The notes: generated from the letters alone by a model not told the origin. Counted from the stretch's first letter, positions 1 through 6,058 are shown. The stretch is 6,630 nucleotides of DNA from Alphaproteobacteria bacterium (GCA_019508105.1 JAEKMB010000180.1:1-6630); one strand, 5' to 3'. Program-made: numbers and translations.

Positions 1-213
1 GAACAAAAAGCCGCTATCCAGCCAGACATGTCACCCCGCCATGACCCCATCACAGACCTGATCCGCGAAAACGGAAAGGCCAACAGTGTCCCCAAAACCA
101 CGCGGGAACCGGTGCAACAGAAGAGCGCAGCCAGGGCCTCGAAATCCTATGGCGCGGCCGACCGCCAGGCGCTAGACAAGCTCATAGAGACCGGCGGAAG
201 CGGCAACCGATGA
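1..213 (+). CDS. cvpA: C-terminal tail of a CvpA-family membrane protein (partial, 5' end outside window)
   Basis: The frame ending at the TGA at 211-213 is open to the left edge, giving 70 residues with no start needed inside the window. The ATG at 28 is therefore probably internal. The tail is hydrophilic and rich in Lys, Arg, Gln and Ala, and ends with SYGAADRQALDKLIE. Alphaproteobacterial CvpA proteins typically finish with a soluble tail carrying a similar 'Y..ADR..LD.LI' element, and cvpA commonly sits directly upstream of purF. CvpA is an inner-membrane protein linked to colicin V production and envelope stress; its membrane segments would lie upstream of this window. The stop codon overlaps the purF ATG (ATGA), which suggests translational coupling in one operon. 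The assignment rests on context and the short tail motif. The alternative is a short uncharacterised ORF of 61 residues starting at 28. Confidence 0.66.
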   Translation, partial: EQKAAIQPDMSPRHDPITDLIRENGKANSVPKTTREPVQQKSAARASKSYGAADRQALDKLIETGGSGNR

Positions 214-1667
214 CCGGCCAAAGCGACCCTATGTGGAACGACGATACACTGCACGAGGAGTGCGGCGTGTTCGGCATTTTCGATCATGCCGATGCGGGCG
301 CACTGTCAGTCCTGGGCTTGCACGCCCTGCAGCATCGCGGCCAGGAAGCCGCGGGCATCGTCACCCATGACGACGGCCACTTCATCGCCGAGCGCCACCA
401 GGGTCTGGTAGGCGACGCCTTCGGCCGCGGTTCGCAGGCCGCCAGGAACCTCAAGGGCCGTTTTGCCATCGGCCATAACCGCTATTCCACCGCCGGCGGT
501 TCTCGCGCCTCCAACATCCAGCCTATCTTCGCCGATCTGGCCGGCGGCGGGCTGGCCATCGCCCATAACGGCAACCTGACCAACGCCCATACCCTGCGCC
601 AGGAACTGGTCGCCCAGGGCGCCATCTTCCAGTCCACTTCCGACACCGAGACGATCGTGCATCTGACGGCGCGCAGCCCCAAGCAGCGCATCGTCGAGAA
701 GCTGATCGACGCGCTGTGCCAGGTGGAAGGCGCCTATTCGCTGGTGGCGCTGACCAGCAAGAAAGTGATCGGGGTGCGCGATCCCAATGGCGTGCGCCCG
801 CTGGTGATGGGCAACCTAGACGGCGCGACCATCTTCGCCAGCGAAACCTGCGCCCTGGACATTATCGGTGCCGAATATGTGCGCGACATCAAGCCGGGCG
901 AGATGGTGGTGGTGGACAAGGACGGGGTGCGCAGCCACTTCCCCTTCAAGCCGCAGCAGCACCGCTTCTGCGTCTTCGAATACATATATTTCGCGCGACC
1001 CGATTCCACCCTGGAAGGCCGCAACGTCTACGAAGCGCGCAAGAATATCGGCGCGGTGCTGGCCCAGGAAGCGCCCGTGGTGGCCGACATGGTCATCCCG
1101 GTGCCGGACTCGGGCGTGCCGGCGGCGCTGGGCTTTGCCAATGAAGCCAAGATCCCGTTCGAGCTGGGCATCATCCGCAATCATTATGTGGGACGCACCT
1201 TCATCGAGCCGTCGGATTCCATCCGCCATCTGGGCGTGCGGCTGAAGCACAATCCCAACCGCGCCAAGCTCAAGGGCCAGAAAGTGGTGCTGGTGGATGA
1301 TTCCATCGTGCGCGGTACTACCTCCAAGAAGATCGTTGCCATGGTGCGCGATGCCGGTGCGGCGGAAGTGCATTTCCGCGTCTCCTCACCGCCCACCACC
1401 CATAGCTGTTTTTATGGCGTGGACACGCCCAATACCGATGATCTCTTGGCCCACAAGATGGATGTGGAGCAGATGCGCCGCTTCATCGGCGCCGACAGTC
1501 TGGCCTTTATTTCCATGAACGGCCTTTACCGCGCCATGGGCCAGGCCGAGCGGAACGCCGCGGCGCCCAAATTCTGCGACGCCTGCTTCACCGGTGACTA
1601 TCCCATCGCGCTGACCGATATCAGCGGCGGCACGCGGCAGCTTTCGCTGCTGGCGGACGTTGCCTGA
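210..1667 (+). CDS. purF: Amidophosphoribosyltransferase (glutamine PRPP amidotransferase)
   Basis: This enzyme catalyses the first committed step of de novo purine synthesis: PRPP plus glutamine gives 5-phosphoribosylamine, glutamate and pyrophosphate, in the cytoplasm. The protein has 485 residues, a normal length. An N-terminal Ntn-hydrolase glutaminase domain begins at Cys18 (EECGVFGIF), so a 17-residue propeptide would be removed to expose the catalytic Cys. RYSTAG (91-96) and HNGN (119-122) are typical glutaminase-site segments. The C-terminal phosphoribosyltransferase domain carries the PRPP loop VVLVDDSIVRGTT (359-371). Cys254, Cys400, Cys456 and Cys459 match the four ligands of the [4Fe-4S] cluster of Bacillus-type PurF. 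The ATG at 210 has a CGGAAG element at 195-200 and overlaps the upstream stop. An ATG at 231 would leave a 10-residue propeptide but has no visible ribosome binding site. End-product regulation by purine nucleotides is known for the family. Confidence 0.97.
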   Translation: MTGQSDPMWNDDTLHEECGVFGIFDHADAGALSVLGLHALQHRGQEAAGIVTHDDGHFIAERHQGLVGDAFGRGSQAARNLKGRFAIGHNRYSTAGGSRASNIQPIFADLAGGGLAIAHNGNLTNAHTLRQELVAQGAIFQSTSDTETIVHLTARSPKQRIVEKLIDALCQVEGAYSLVALTSKKVIGVRDPNGVRPLVMGNLDGATIFASETCALDIIGAEYVRDIKPGEMVVVDKDGVRSHFPFKPQQHRFCVFEYIYFARPDSTLEGRNVYEARKNIGAVLAQEAPVVADMVIPVPDSGVPAALGFANEAKIPFELGIIRNHYVGRTFIEPSDSIRHLGVRLKHNPNRAKLKGQKVVLVDDSIVRGTTSKKIVAMVRDAGAAEVHFRVSSPPTTHSCFYGVDTPNTDDLLAHKMDVEQMRRFIGADSLAFISMNGLYRAMGQAERNAAAPKFCDACFTGDYPIALTDISGGTRQLSLLADVA

Positions 1668-1688
1668 CGCTGGTGTCATGGCTCGCGA

Positions 1689-1711
1689 GTTCGTAGCGAC
1701 AGCGTACGAAC
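1689..1711. other. Inverted repeat downstream of purF (possible weak terminator)
   Basis: GTTCGTA (1689-1695) and TACGAAC (1705-1711) are perfect 7-base arms around a 9-base loop, beginning 22 bases after the purF stop. No T-run follows, so it is not a classical intrinsic terminator. It could be a Rho-independent-like pause site, a protein binding site or part of a decayed repeat. Only the symmetry is directly seen. Confidence 0.35.
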
Positions 1712-1762
1712 GGGCCACCCAGTTGACGACCACCCTCTGCGGCAAGTACTGACGCGGGCCTC

Positions 1763-1794
1763 AAGTTGGATTCCCGCTTTCGCGGGAATGACAA
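1763..1794 (+). repeat. REP-like palindromic repeat, copy A
   Basis: This 32-base unit has a perfect stem, ATTCCCGC (1770-1777) and GCGGGAAT (1782-1789), with a TTTC loop, flanked by AAGTTGG on the left and GACAA on the right. It matches copy C (2566-2597) at 29 of 32 positions and the reverse complement of copy B (2520-2549) at 28 of 30, with the A/B differences only in the loop. Repeats with an ATTCCC...GGGAAT core are widespread intergenic elements in proteobacteria (the Neisseria dRS3 element has a comparable core). The copy ends 10 bases before the SDR start codon and could influence its mRNA. Confidence 0.85.
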
Positions 1795-1804
1795 AGAAAA
1801 AGCT

Positions 1805-2518
1805 ATGACGACACCCGATCTTTCCGGCCGTATCGCTTTGGTCACCGGCGCCTCGCGCGGTATCGGGCGCGCTTCGGCCATCGCGCTCGCGAAGGCCGGC
1901 GCCCATGTCATCCTGGTGGCGCGCACCGTGGGCGGTCTGGAAGAAAGTGACGACTTGATTCGTGAAGCCGGCGGCAGCGCCACTTTGGTGCCGATGAACC
2001 TGCGCGACTTCGACGCCATCGACCGGCTGGGCGCCTCGATCTATGAGCGCTGGGGCAAGCTGGACGCGCTTCTGGGCAATGCCGGGGTGCTGGGACAGCT
2101 CACGCCTCTGGCCCATCTGGAGCCCAAGACCTTCCAGGAAGTCATCGACGTCAATCTCACCGCCAACTGGCGGCTGATCCGCTCCCTGGACCCTTTGCTG
2201 CGCCTGTCGGATGCGGGGCGGGTGCTGTTTGTCACCAGCGGCGCGGCCAGGAAGCACATTGCCTTCTGGGGCGGCTACGCTCTCTCCAAGTCGGCACTGG
2301 AAATCCTGGCCCTGACCTATGCGGTGGAATGCGAACCGACCAACATCAAGGTCAATCTGATCAATCCGGGCCCCATGCGCACCCTGATGCGCAAGAAGGC
2401 AATGCCGGGCGAAGACCCCGCCTATCTGGTCAAGCCCGAAGAGATGGCGTTCAAGGTGGTCGAAATGCTGTCGCCCAGCTACACGCTGAATGAGACGATT
2501 ATTAACTTCCAGAAATAA
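1805..2518 (+). CDS. SDR-family NAD(P)-dependent oxidoreductase (YciK-like)
   Basis: A 237-residue classical short-chain dehydrogenase/reductase with a single Rossmann domain. The cofactor motif TGASRGIG is at 14-21, the structural motif NAG at 92-94, and the catalytic tetrad can be read as Asn117, Ser145, Tyr158 and Lys162 (YALSK). NPGPMRT follows at 188-193. Overall it recalls the E. coli YciK branch (NAG(V/L)LG, TLMRKKAMPGEDP-like segment), but the substrate cannot be told. The ATG at 1805 is chosen because the longer frame from a TTG at 1766 would translate a palindromic repeat into 13 extra residues ahead of the normal family start. No strong Shine-Dalgarno is visible before 1805; the leader is A-rich (ACAAAGAAAAAGCT). 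An SDR gene after purF is, as I recall, a common alphaproteobacterial arrangement, so it may be read through from purF, although the 137-base gap contains hairpins. Confidence 0.92.
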   Translation: MTTPDLSGRIALVTGASRGIGRASAIALAKAGAHVILVARTVGGLEESDDLIREAGGSATLVPMNLRDFDAIDRLGASIYERWGKLDALLGNAGVLGQLTPLAHLEPKTFQEVIDVNLTANWRLIRSLDPLLRLSDAGRVLFVTSGAARKHIAFWGGYALSKSALEILALTYAVECEPTNIKVNLINPGPMRTLMRKKAMPGEDPAYLVKPEEMAFKVVEMLSPSYTLNETIINFQK

Positions 2519-2519
2519 C

Positions 2520-2549
2520 TGTCATTCCCGCGTATGCGGGAATCCAACT
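2520..2549 (-). repeat. REP-like palindromic repeat, copy B (inverted)
   Basis: ATTCCCGC (2524-2531) and GCGGGAAT (2536-2543) form an 8-base-pair stem with a GTAT loop. Read on the minus strand, the unit is AGTTGG + stem-loop + GACA, the same asymmetric flanks as copies A and C, which gives its orientation. It starts one base after the SDR stop codon. Confidence 0.85.
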
Positions 2550-2565
2550 CTTAAACCGGAATGGA

Positions 2566-2597
2566 AAGTTGGATGCCCGCTTGCGCGGGCATGACAA
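2566..2597 (+). repeat. REP-like palindromic repeat, copy C (variant stem)
   Basis: ATGCCCGC (2573-2580) and GCGGGCAT (2585-2592) form the stem with a TTGC loop, again with AAGTTGG before and GACAA after. Relative to copy A, the T-A pair at the third stem position has become G-C on both sides, a compensatory double change that preserves pairing. It ends two bases before the end of the der stop codon region (der runs leftward and stops at 2600-2602). Confidence 0.85.
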
Positions 2598-2599
2598 GA

Positions 2600-4003
2600 T
2601 TACTTCTTTGATGCGTACGGGTTCTTGCTGTTGCGCACCGAAAAGCGCAGCGGGGTGCCTTTGAGGTTGAAGGCCTCGCGCAATCCGTTCTGCAAGTAGC
2701 GCAAATAAGCCTCGGGCAGGGCGTCGAGCTGGTTGCCGAACAAAGTGAAGCTGGGCGGGCGGGCCTTGCGCTGGGTCATGTAGCGGATGCGCACCCGCCG
2801 TCCGCTGATCGCCGGCGTGGCATGGCGCTGCAGCGCCTCGCCCAGGAAACGGTTGAGGGTGGCGGTGGAGATGCGGGTGTTCCAGGCGGTGTCGGCCTCG
2901 GCGATGGCCGCTTCCAGCCGGTCCAAGCCTTCGCCGGTCCGCGCGCTGGTTGCGATCAGGGGTGCGCCCGCTATCTGGGGCAGCAAGCGGTCCTGTTTTT
3001 CGCGCATCCGAGAAATGGCGCCCGCCTTGTTTTCCAGCAGGTCCCACTTGTTGAGAGCAAAGACGATGGCGCGGCCTTCGCGGGCGATCAGGTCGGCGAT
3101 GGTGAGGTCCTGTTTTTCGAACGGGGCGGTGGCGTCCATCATCACAATGACGCAATCGGCAAAGCGAATGGCCTCCAGGGTCGAGGCCACCGACATTTCC
3201 TCCAGCGTTTCGCCCGCCACCCGCGCTTTCTTGCGCAGGCCCGCGGTGTCGTGCAGGAGCACGTCACGCATCCCCGCTTTCCAGGGCGCGGTGATGGCGT
3301 CGCGCGTCAGGCCCGCTTCCGGGCCGGTGAGGGAACGTTCCTCGCCCAGAAGCTGGTTGAACAGGCTGGACTTGCCGACATTGGGCCGCCCCACCAGCGC
3401 CAGGCGCAGCGGCCGGTCGAGATAATGGACGACGACGTCCTGGTCCGGCTCATCGTCTTCGCTGAATTCGTCTTCCTCGTTTTCTTCCTCGTCGTCCGTA
3501 TCGCCGGCCGGCGCCACACCTGCCAGCGGCTCCAAAGCGGCGACAATCTCTTCCATGCCCAGATTGTGTTCGGCCGAAATCGCCAGCGGTTCGCCAAAGC
3601 CCCAGCCATAGGCCTCGGCCGGCACTTCGACGCGGCCTTCGCACTTGTTGGCGGCCAGGATCACCGGCTTGCCGCTCTTGCGCAAAGCCTGGGCGATGAT
3701 CTCGTCGCCCGCGGTCACTCCGGCGCGGGCATCGATCACGAACAGCAGCGCCTCCGCTTCGGCGATGGCCGTCAGGGTCTGCCTGGTCATGCGGCTCGGG
3801 ATACTGCCGCTGGCGCCTTCCTCGAAGCCTGCGGTATCGATCAGGGTCAGGGCCAAGCCCTCATACACCGTCTCCACCGCCTGGCGGTCACGGGTGACAC
3901 CAGGTGTGTCATGTACGATAGCGGCAGTGCGGCCGGCGAGCCGGTTAAAGAGGCGGGACTTGCCCACATTGGGGCGTCCGACAATGGCGAGCTTGAGCGT
4001 CAT
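2600..4003 (-). CDS. der: Ribosome biogenesis GTPase Der (EngA)
   Basis: A 467-residue tandem GTPase needed for maturation of the 50S ribosomal subunit. G domain 1 has the P-loop GRPNVGKS (9-16), DTPGVTRD switch I region (32-39), DTAG (56-59) and a G4 motif NKCE (119-122) in place of NKxD. An acidic linker (about 168-190, mostly Asp and Glu) separates it from G domain 2, which has GRPNVGKS (205-212), DTAGLRKKARV (252-262), NKWD (318-321) and a G5-like SAR at 353-355. A KH-like C-terminal domain follows (about 375-460), ending in NSKNPYASKK. In the first P-loop the residue after GKS is Arg16-following R17 rather than the usual Thr. It starts 9 bases after the bamB stop, consistent with the conserved yfgM-bamB-der order, and is probably co-transcribed. 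Its 3' end meets the SDR gene at the repeat pair. Confidence 0.97.
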   Translation of the reverse strand: MTLKLAIVGRPNVGKSRLFNRLAGRTAAIVHDTPGVTRDRQAVETVYEGLALTLIDTAGFEEGASGSIPSRMTRQTLTAIAEAEALLFVIDARAGVTAGDEIIAQALRKSGKPVILAANKCEGRVEVPAEAYGWGFGEPLAISAEHNLGMEEIVAALEPLAGVAPAGDTDDEEENEEDEFSEDDEPDQDVVVHYLDRPLRLALVGRPNVGKSSLFNQLLGEERSLTGPEAGLTRDAITAPWKAGMRDVLLHDTAGLRKKARVAGETLEEMSVASTLEAIRFADCVIVMMDATAPFEKQDLTIADLIAREGRAIVFALNKWDLLENKAGAISRMREKQDRLLPQIAGAPLIATSARTGEGLDRLEAAIAEADTAWNTRISTATLNRFLGEALQRHATPAISGRRVRIRYMTQRKARPPSFTLFGNQLDALPEAYLRYLQNGLREAFNLKGTPLRFSVRNSKNPYASKK

Positions 4004-4012
4004 GACTCATCT

Positions 4013-5143
4013 TTATCGCAAGGCCACGAGTTCGGCGTCGGAGGTGTAGATATAGAGGATGCCATTGGCCACCACCGGCGAAATGATGGTGCCGTCGGGA
4101 ATTTCCACCCGGCCGATCAGCTTGCCGTCATAGGGCGAGATCGCTTCGGCATAGGCATTGGACGAGGTCAGCACCAGCCGATCGGAGACCAGCACCGGGC
4201 CGGCCCAGATGATGGGATCTTCTTTCTTGTCCGGATTCTCATACTGGGGAAGCTGGTGGATCCAGCGCACCTTGCCTTCCTTGCGGGTCAGGCAGATCAG
4301 GCGGGCATTGTTGTCCAGAACATAGACATAGTCGCCGGCCGCCCAGGGCGTCTGGATGCCGCCAATGTCGCGCGACCAGAGCCGCTCGCCGGTATTGAGG
4401 CTGAAGGCCGCCATCAGGCCGGACTGGCTGATGGCATAGACCACGCCGCGATCGATCACCGGGCGCCCGGCGATATCGTCCAGCGCCGACAGCGCCGTGA
4501 CATGGCCGCTGCGCGACAGCACATCGCTCCAGCCCACTTGGCCGTTCTGGACGCGAATGGCGAAGATCTCGCCCGAGGTATAGGGCGCGATCACGGTCTC
4601 GCCCGACACCGCCGCATTGGTCGAAGCCAGGATGCCGGCAGATTCGGTGATGCCCTGATTGTCCCAGAGCTGGCGGCCGTCGGACTGGGCCAGGGCGTAG
4701 AAGTGATTGTCATGGGTGGAAATGAAAATGCGCCCGCCATTGACCACCGGCGCATTGATGATCGGCATTCCCATATCCTTGCGCCACAGATCGCGGCCGG
4801 TCCTGGCGTCCATGCAGATCAGGACGCCGAAACCCGAGGTGACATAGAGCTTGCCATCGTCATAGGCGATGCCGCCGCCCATGCCTTGCGGCGGATTGAT
4901 GGTGTTGGGTTTGCCCAAGAGGCCCCAGAAGGTGGGCCAGTCGGTGCCGTTCTTGGGCGCAAGCGGCCGGTTCCACACCGGGCGGCCGTCCGCGGCGCGG
5001 AAAGCGAAGATATGGGCTTCCGCGTCCAGCGCATAAATCAGCCCGCCCGCCACCACTGGCGCAGAGGTGAGATGGGAATCGATATCGTTGCCCTTGCCGG
5101 CGCTCTGGCGCCACAGCTCGCGCAAGCGGCCGGGCGCCGCCAC
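4013..5143 (-). CDS. bamB: BamB beta-propeller portion (3' fragment of the split gene)
   Basis: This open frame of 376 codons (from a GTG at 5143) encodes the whole propeller. Blade-like repeats with a small-residue/Asp...G-x-x-x-W pattern occur near residues 38-60, 106-124, 146-164, 191-209, 242-260, 280-298 and 329-348. The final strand AELVALR (370-376) would pair with the N-terminal LRELWRQ strand to close an eighth blade, as in known BamB structures. Between blades 1 and 2 a loop at about 66-87 is rich in aromatic, Pro and Asn residues (TDWPTFWGLLGKPN). The GTG has no Shine-Dalgarno before it and the product would lack an export signal, so independent translation into a working periplasmic protein is unlikely. 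Automated gene callers may list this as a stand-alone PQQ-binding-like protein. Confidence 0.85.
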   Translation of the reverse strand: MAAPGRLRELWRQSAGKGNDIDSHLTSAPVVAGGLIYALDAEAHIFAFRAADGRPVWNRPLAPKNGTDWPTFWGLLGKPNTINPPQGMGGGIAYDDGKLYVTSGFGVLICMDARTGRDLWRKDMGMPIINAPVVNGGRIFISTHDNHFYALAQSDGRQLWDNQGITESAGILASTNAAVSGETVIAPYTSGEIFAIRVQNGQVGWSDVLSRSGHVTALSALDDIAGRPVIDRGVVYAISQSGLMAAFSLNTGERLWSRDIGGIQTPWAAGDYVYVLDNNARLICLTRKEGKVRWIHQLPQYENPDKKEDPIIWAGPVLVSDRLVLTSSNAYAEAISPYDGKLIGRVEIPDGTIISPVVANGILYIYTSDAELVALR

Positions 5144-5337
5144 ACCGGCGTGGTCGCCAAAGTCGCGTCGGGCTTGAGGTCGGCGTCCAGCGACATCACC
5201 GGGATGCGCACGCCGCGCAGGTTGGACTTCTTGCCCGAACTGCTGAACCAGCTCCCCACCTCGTCCAGCACCGAGCAGCCGCTCAGCAGCAGCGACGCGG
5301 CCAGGGCCACCAGCAGGAGACTGCGGGACGCTTTCAT
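5038..5337 (-). CDS. bamB: BamB N-terminal fragment: lipoprotein signal peptide and linker
   Basis: This 99-residue frame begins at an ATG that directly follows the TAG of the upstream TPR gene (5338-5340). Residues 1-21 are a type II signal peptide: a charged start (MKASR), a Leu/Ala core and the lipobox LSGC with lipidation Cys21. Residues 22-65 (SVLDEVGSWF... to TTPV) look like the linker of alphaproteobacterial BamB. Residues after 65 are probably out of frame: WRRPAACASCGARAPAR has no resemblance to the family, and the reverse frame there reads as propeller sequence. As written, only a short lipopeptide would be made. Confidence 0.7.
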   Translation of the reverse strand: MKASRSLLLVALAASLLLSGCSVLDEVGSWFSSSGKKSNLRGVRIPVMSLDADLKPDATLATTPVWRRPAACASCGARAPARATISIPISPLRQWWRAG

Positions 5338-6045
5338 CTATTTCTTCGCCGGCGGGGCGGGTGCGGGCGGCACCGGCGCCGGATCGGCCGGCACGCTGCC
5401 ATAGCTGATGGCGCCGCCATTCTTGAGGAAGTCCGCCATGGCCTTGGCGCGGGCGCGCAGTGCCTCCGGCGCTTCGGGGCTCAGCGACAAAGCGGTGAAT
5501 TTGGCCAGTGCGGATTTGCTGTCCATGGCGCGATAGTCGGCATAGGCCAGGATTTCTTGCGCATTCTCCCGCCAGGCATTGCCCGGCTGGTCCAGCGGCT
5601 TGAGGAGTTCGGCCAAGTCCCGGCGCGAGGCGGTTTCGGCAAGCCCCCAGGCGGCGCGCAGACGCGCCACCGATCCGATGGGGCCGCTGTCATGGGCGGC
5701 GATGTCCTTGTAGAGCGCGATGGCGTTGTTCTGCTGGCCGGAAGCGAACATGGCGCCGGCTTCGGACAGGCGCGCCACGCTGGCATAGCCTTTGGGCGCG
5801 GTGCGGGCCAGATCGACAAAGGCGCTGGCCGCGGCCTGGGGATTGGAGATGCGTTGGGCGGCGACGAAGGCGTCGGAGACCTTGGCGCGCTCCTCCTTCT
5901 CATGGCGTTCCCACACCTGCCAGCCGGCGATGCCGGCGAACAGCAGCACCAGGGCGACGATGGCGTAATTGCCATAGGCCTTCCAAAGCTTCTCGAACCG
6001 TTCGCGGCGAACGTCTTCCTCGACTTCGCGGAAAATATCACTCAC
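5338..6045 (-). CDS. YfgM-like tetratricopeptide protein with N-terminal membrane anchor
   Basis: A 235-residue protein with a short cytoplasmic N terminus (SDIFREVEEDVRRERFEKLW), one transmembrane segment at about 25-44 (NYAIVALVLLFAGIAGWQVW), then an Ala-rich helical region with TPR-like pairs to about residue 210 and a Pro/Ala tail (PADPAPVPPAPAPPAKK). This matches the YfgM/TPR_21-type architecture. In E. coli, YfgM binds the SecYEG translocon and the chaperone PpiD and precedes bamB. The GTG at 6043-6045 is chosen as the start because it is preceded by GAAGGA (6053-6058) at a 7-base spacing and gives the usual SDIFREV start. A GTG at 6106-6108 would add 21 residues unlike the family. The stop codon touches the bamB ATG with no gap, implying translational coupling. 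A role in periplasmic handling of exported proteins is inferred from family and context. Confidence 0.9.
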   Translation of the reverse strand: MSDIFREVEEDVRRERFEKLWKAYGNYAIVALVLLFAGIAGWQVWERHEKEERAKVSDAFVAAQRISNPQAAASAFVDLARTAPKGYASVARLSEAGAMFASGQQNNAIALYKDIAAHDSGPIGSVARLRAAWGLAETASRRDLAELLKPLDQPGNAWRENAQEILAYADYRAMDSKSALAKFTALSLSPEAPEALRARAKAMADFLKNGGAISYGSVPADPAPVPPAPAPPAKK

Positions 6046-6052
6046 CGGGGCG

Positions 6053-6058
6053 TCCTTC
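6053..6058 (-). promoter_or_regulatory. Ribosome binding site of the YfgM-like gene
   Basis: On the minus strand GAAGGA lies 7 bases before the GTG at 6043-6045. It decides in favour of this start over the upstream in-frame GTG at 6106-6108. Confidence 0.7.

Larger units (their letters stand above)
2520..2597. terminator. Head-to-head repeat pair between convergent genes, probable bidirectional terminator or mRNA 3'-end stabiliser
   Basis: Copies B and C face each other, so the whole gap forms a larger symmetry. Outer arms TGTCAT (2520-2525) and ATGACA (2591-2596) are inverted, and so are the inner arms ATCCAACT (2542-2549) and AGTTGGAT (2567-2574). Each strand can fold as two separate hairpins or one long one. 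Paired REP units at convergent 3' ends (BIME-like) are known to protect transcripts or assist termination. No T-tract is present, so that role is inferred from position and structure. Confidence 0.5.
4013..5337 (-). pseudogene. bamB: Outer membrane assembly lipoprotein BamB, disrupted by a frame change
   Basis: BamB is a lipoprotein of the Bam complex that helps insert beta-barrel proteins into the outer membrane. The 5' part starts at 5337 with a lipoprotein signal peptide (MKAS..., hydrophobic core, lipobox LSGC with Cys21) and reads correctly to about Val65 (5143-5145). After that the frame runs into unrelated Arg/Ala/Cys-rich sequence and stops at 5038. The rest of the protein continues in another frame from about 5143 (VAAPGRLRELW...) to the stop at 4013-4015 and holds a full PQQ-like propeller. 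Many alphaproteobacterial BamB proteins have roughly 20 or more residues here with a WPQ.GG-type motif, and that segment is absent. The offset fits loss of 3n+1 bases. No other stop or frame break is present, so the lesion is recent, or is a sequencing or assembly error. The gene abuts the upstream TPR gene and lies 9 bases before der. Confidence 0.8.

Noticed and set aside
1766..1804. Upstream TTG start extending the SDR by 13 residues
   Set aside because: The extra residues are translated palindromic repeat, and the family start matches the ATG at 1805. Kept only as a finding about possible leader effects.
5115..5165. Programmed ribosomal frameshifting to join the two bamB frames
   Set aside because: There is no slippery heptamer at the frame junction, and the family segment normally found there seems missing altogether, so a deletion or sequence error explains it better.
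2822..5404. A very long open frame (860 codons) on the plus strand opposite der, bamB and the end of the YfgM-like gene
   Set aside because: Its product is a low-complexity Gly/Ala/His/Asp/Arg-rich sequence with no recognisable domain, and it lies antisense to well-supported genes. Long antisense frames are expected in G+C-rich DNA with biased codon use.
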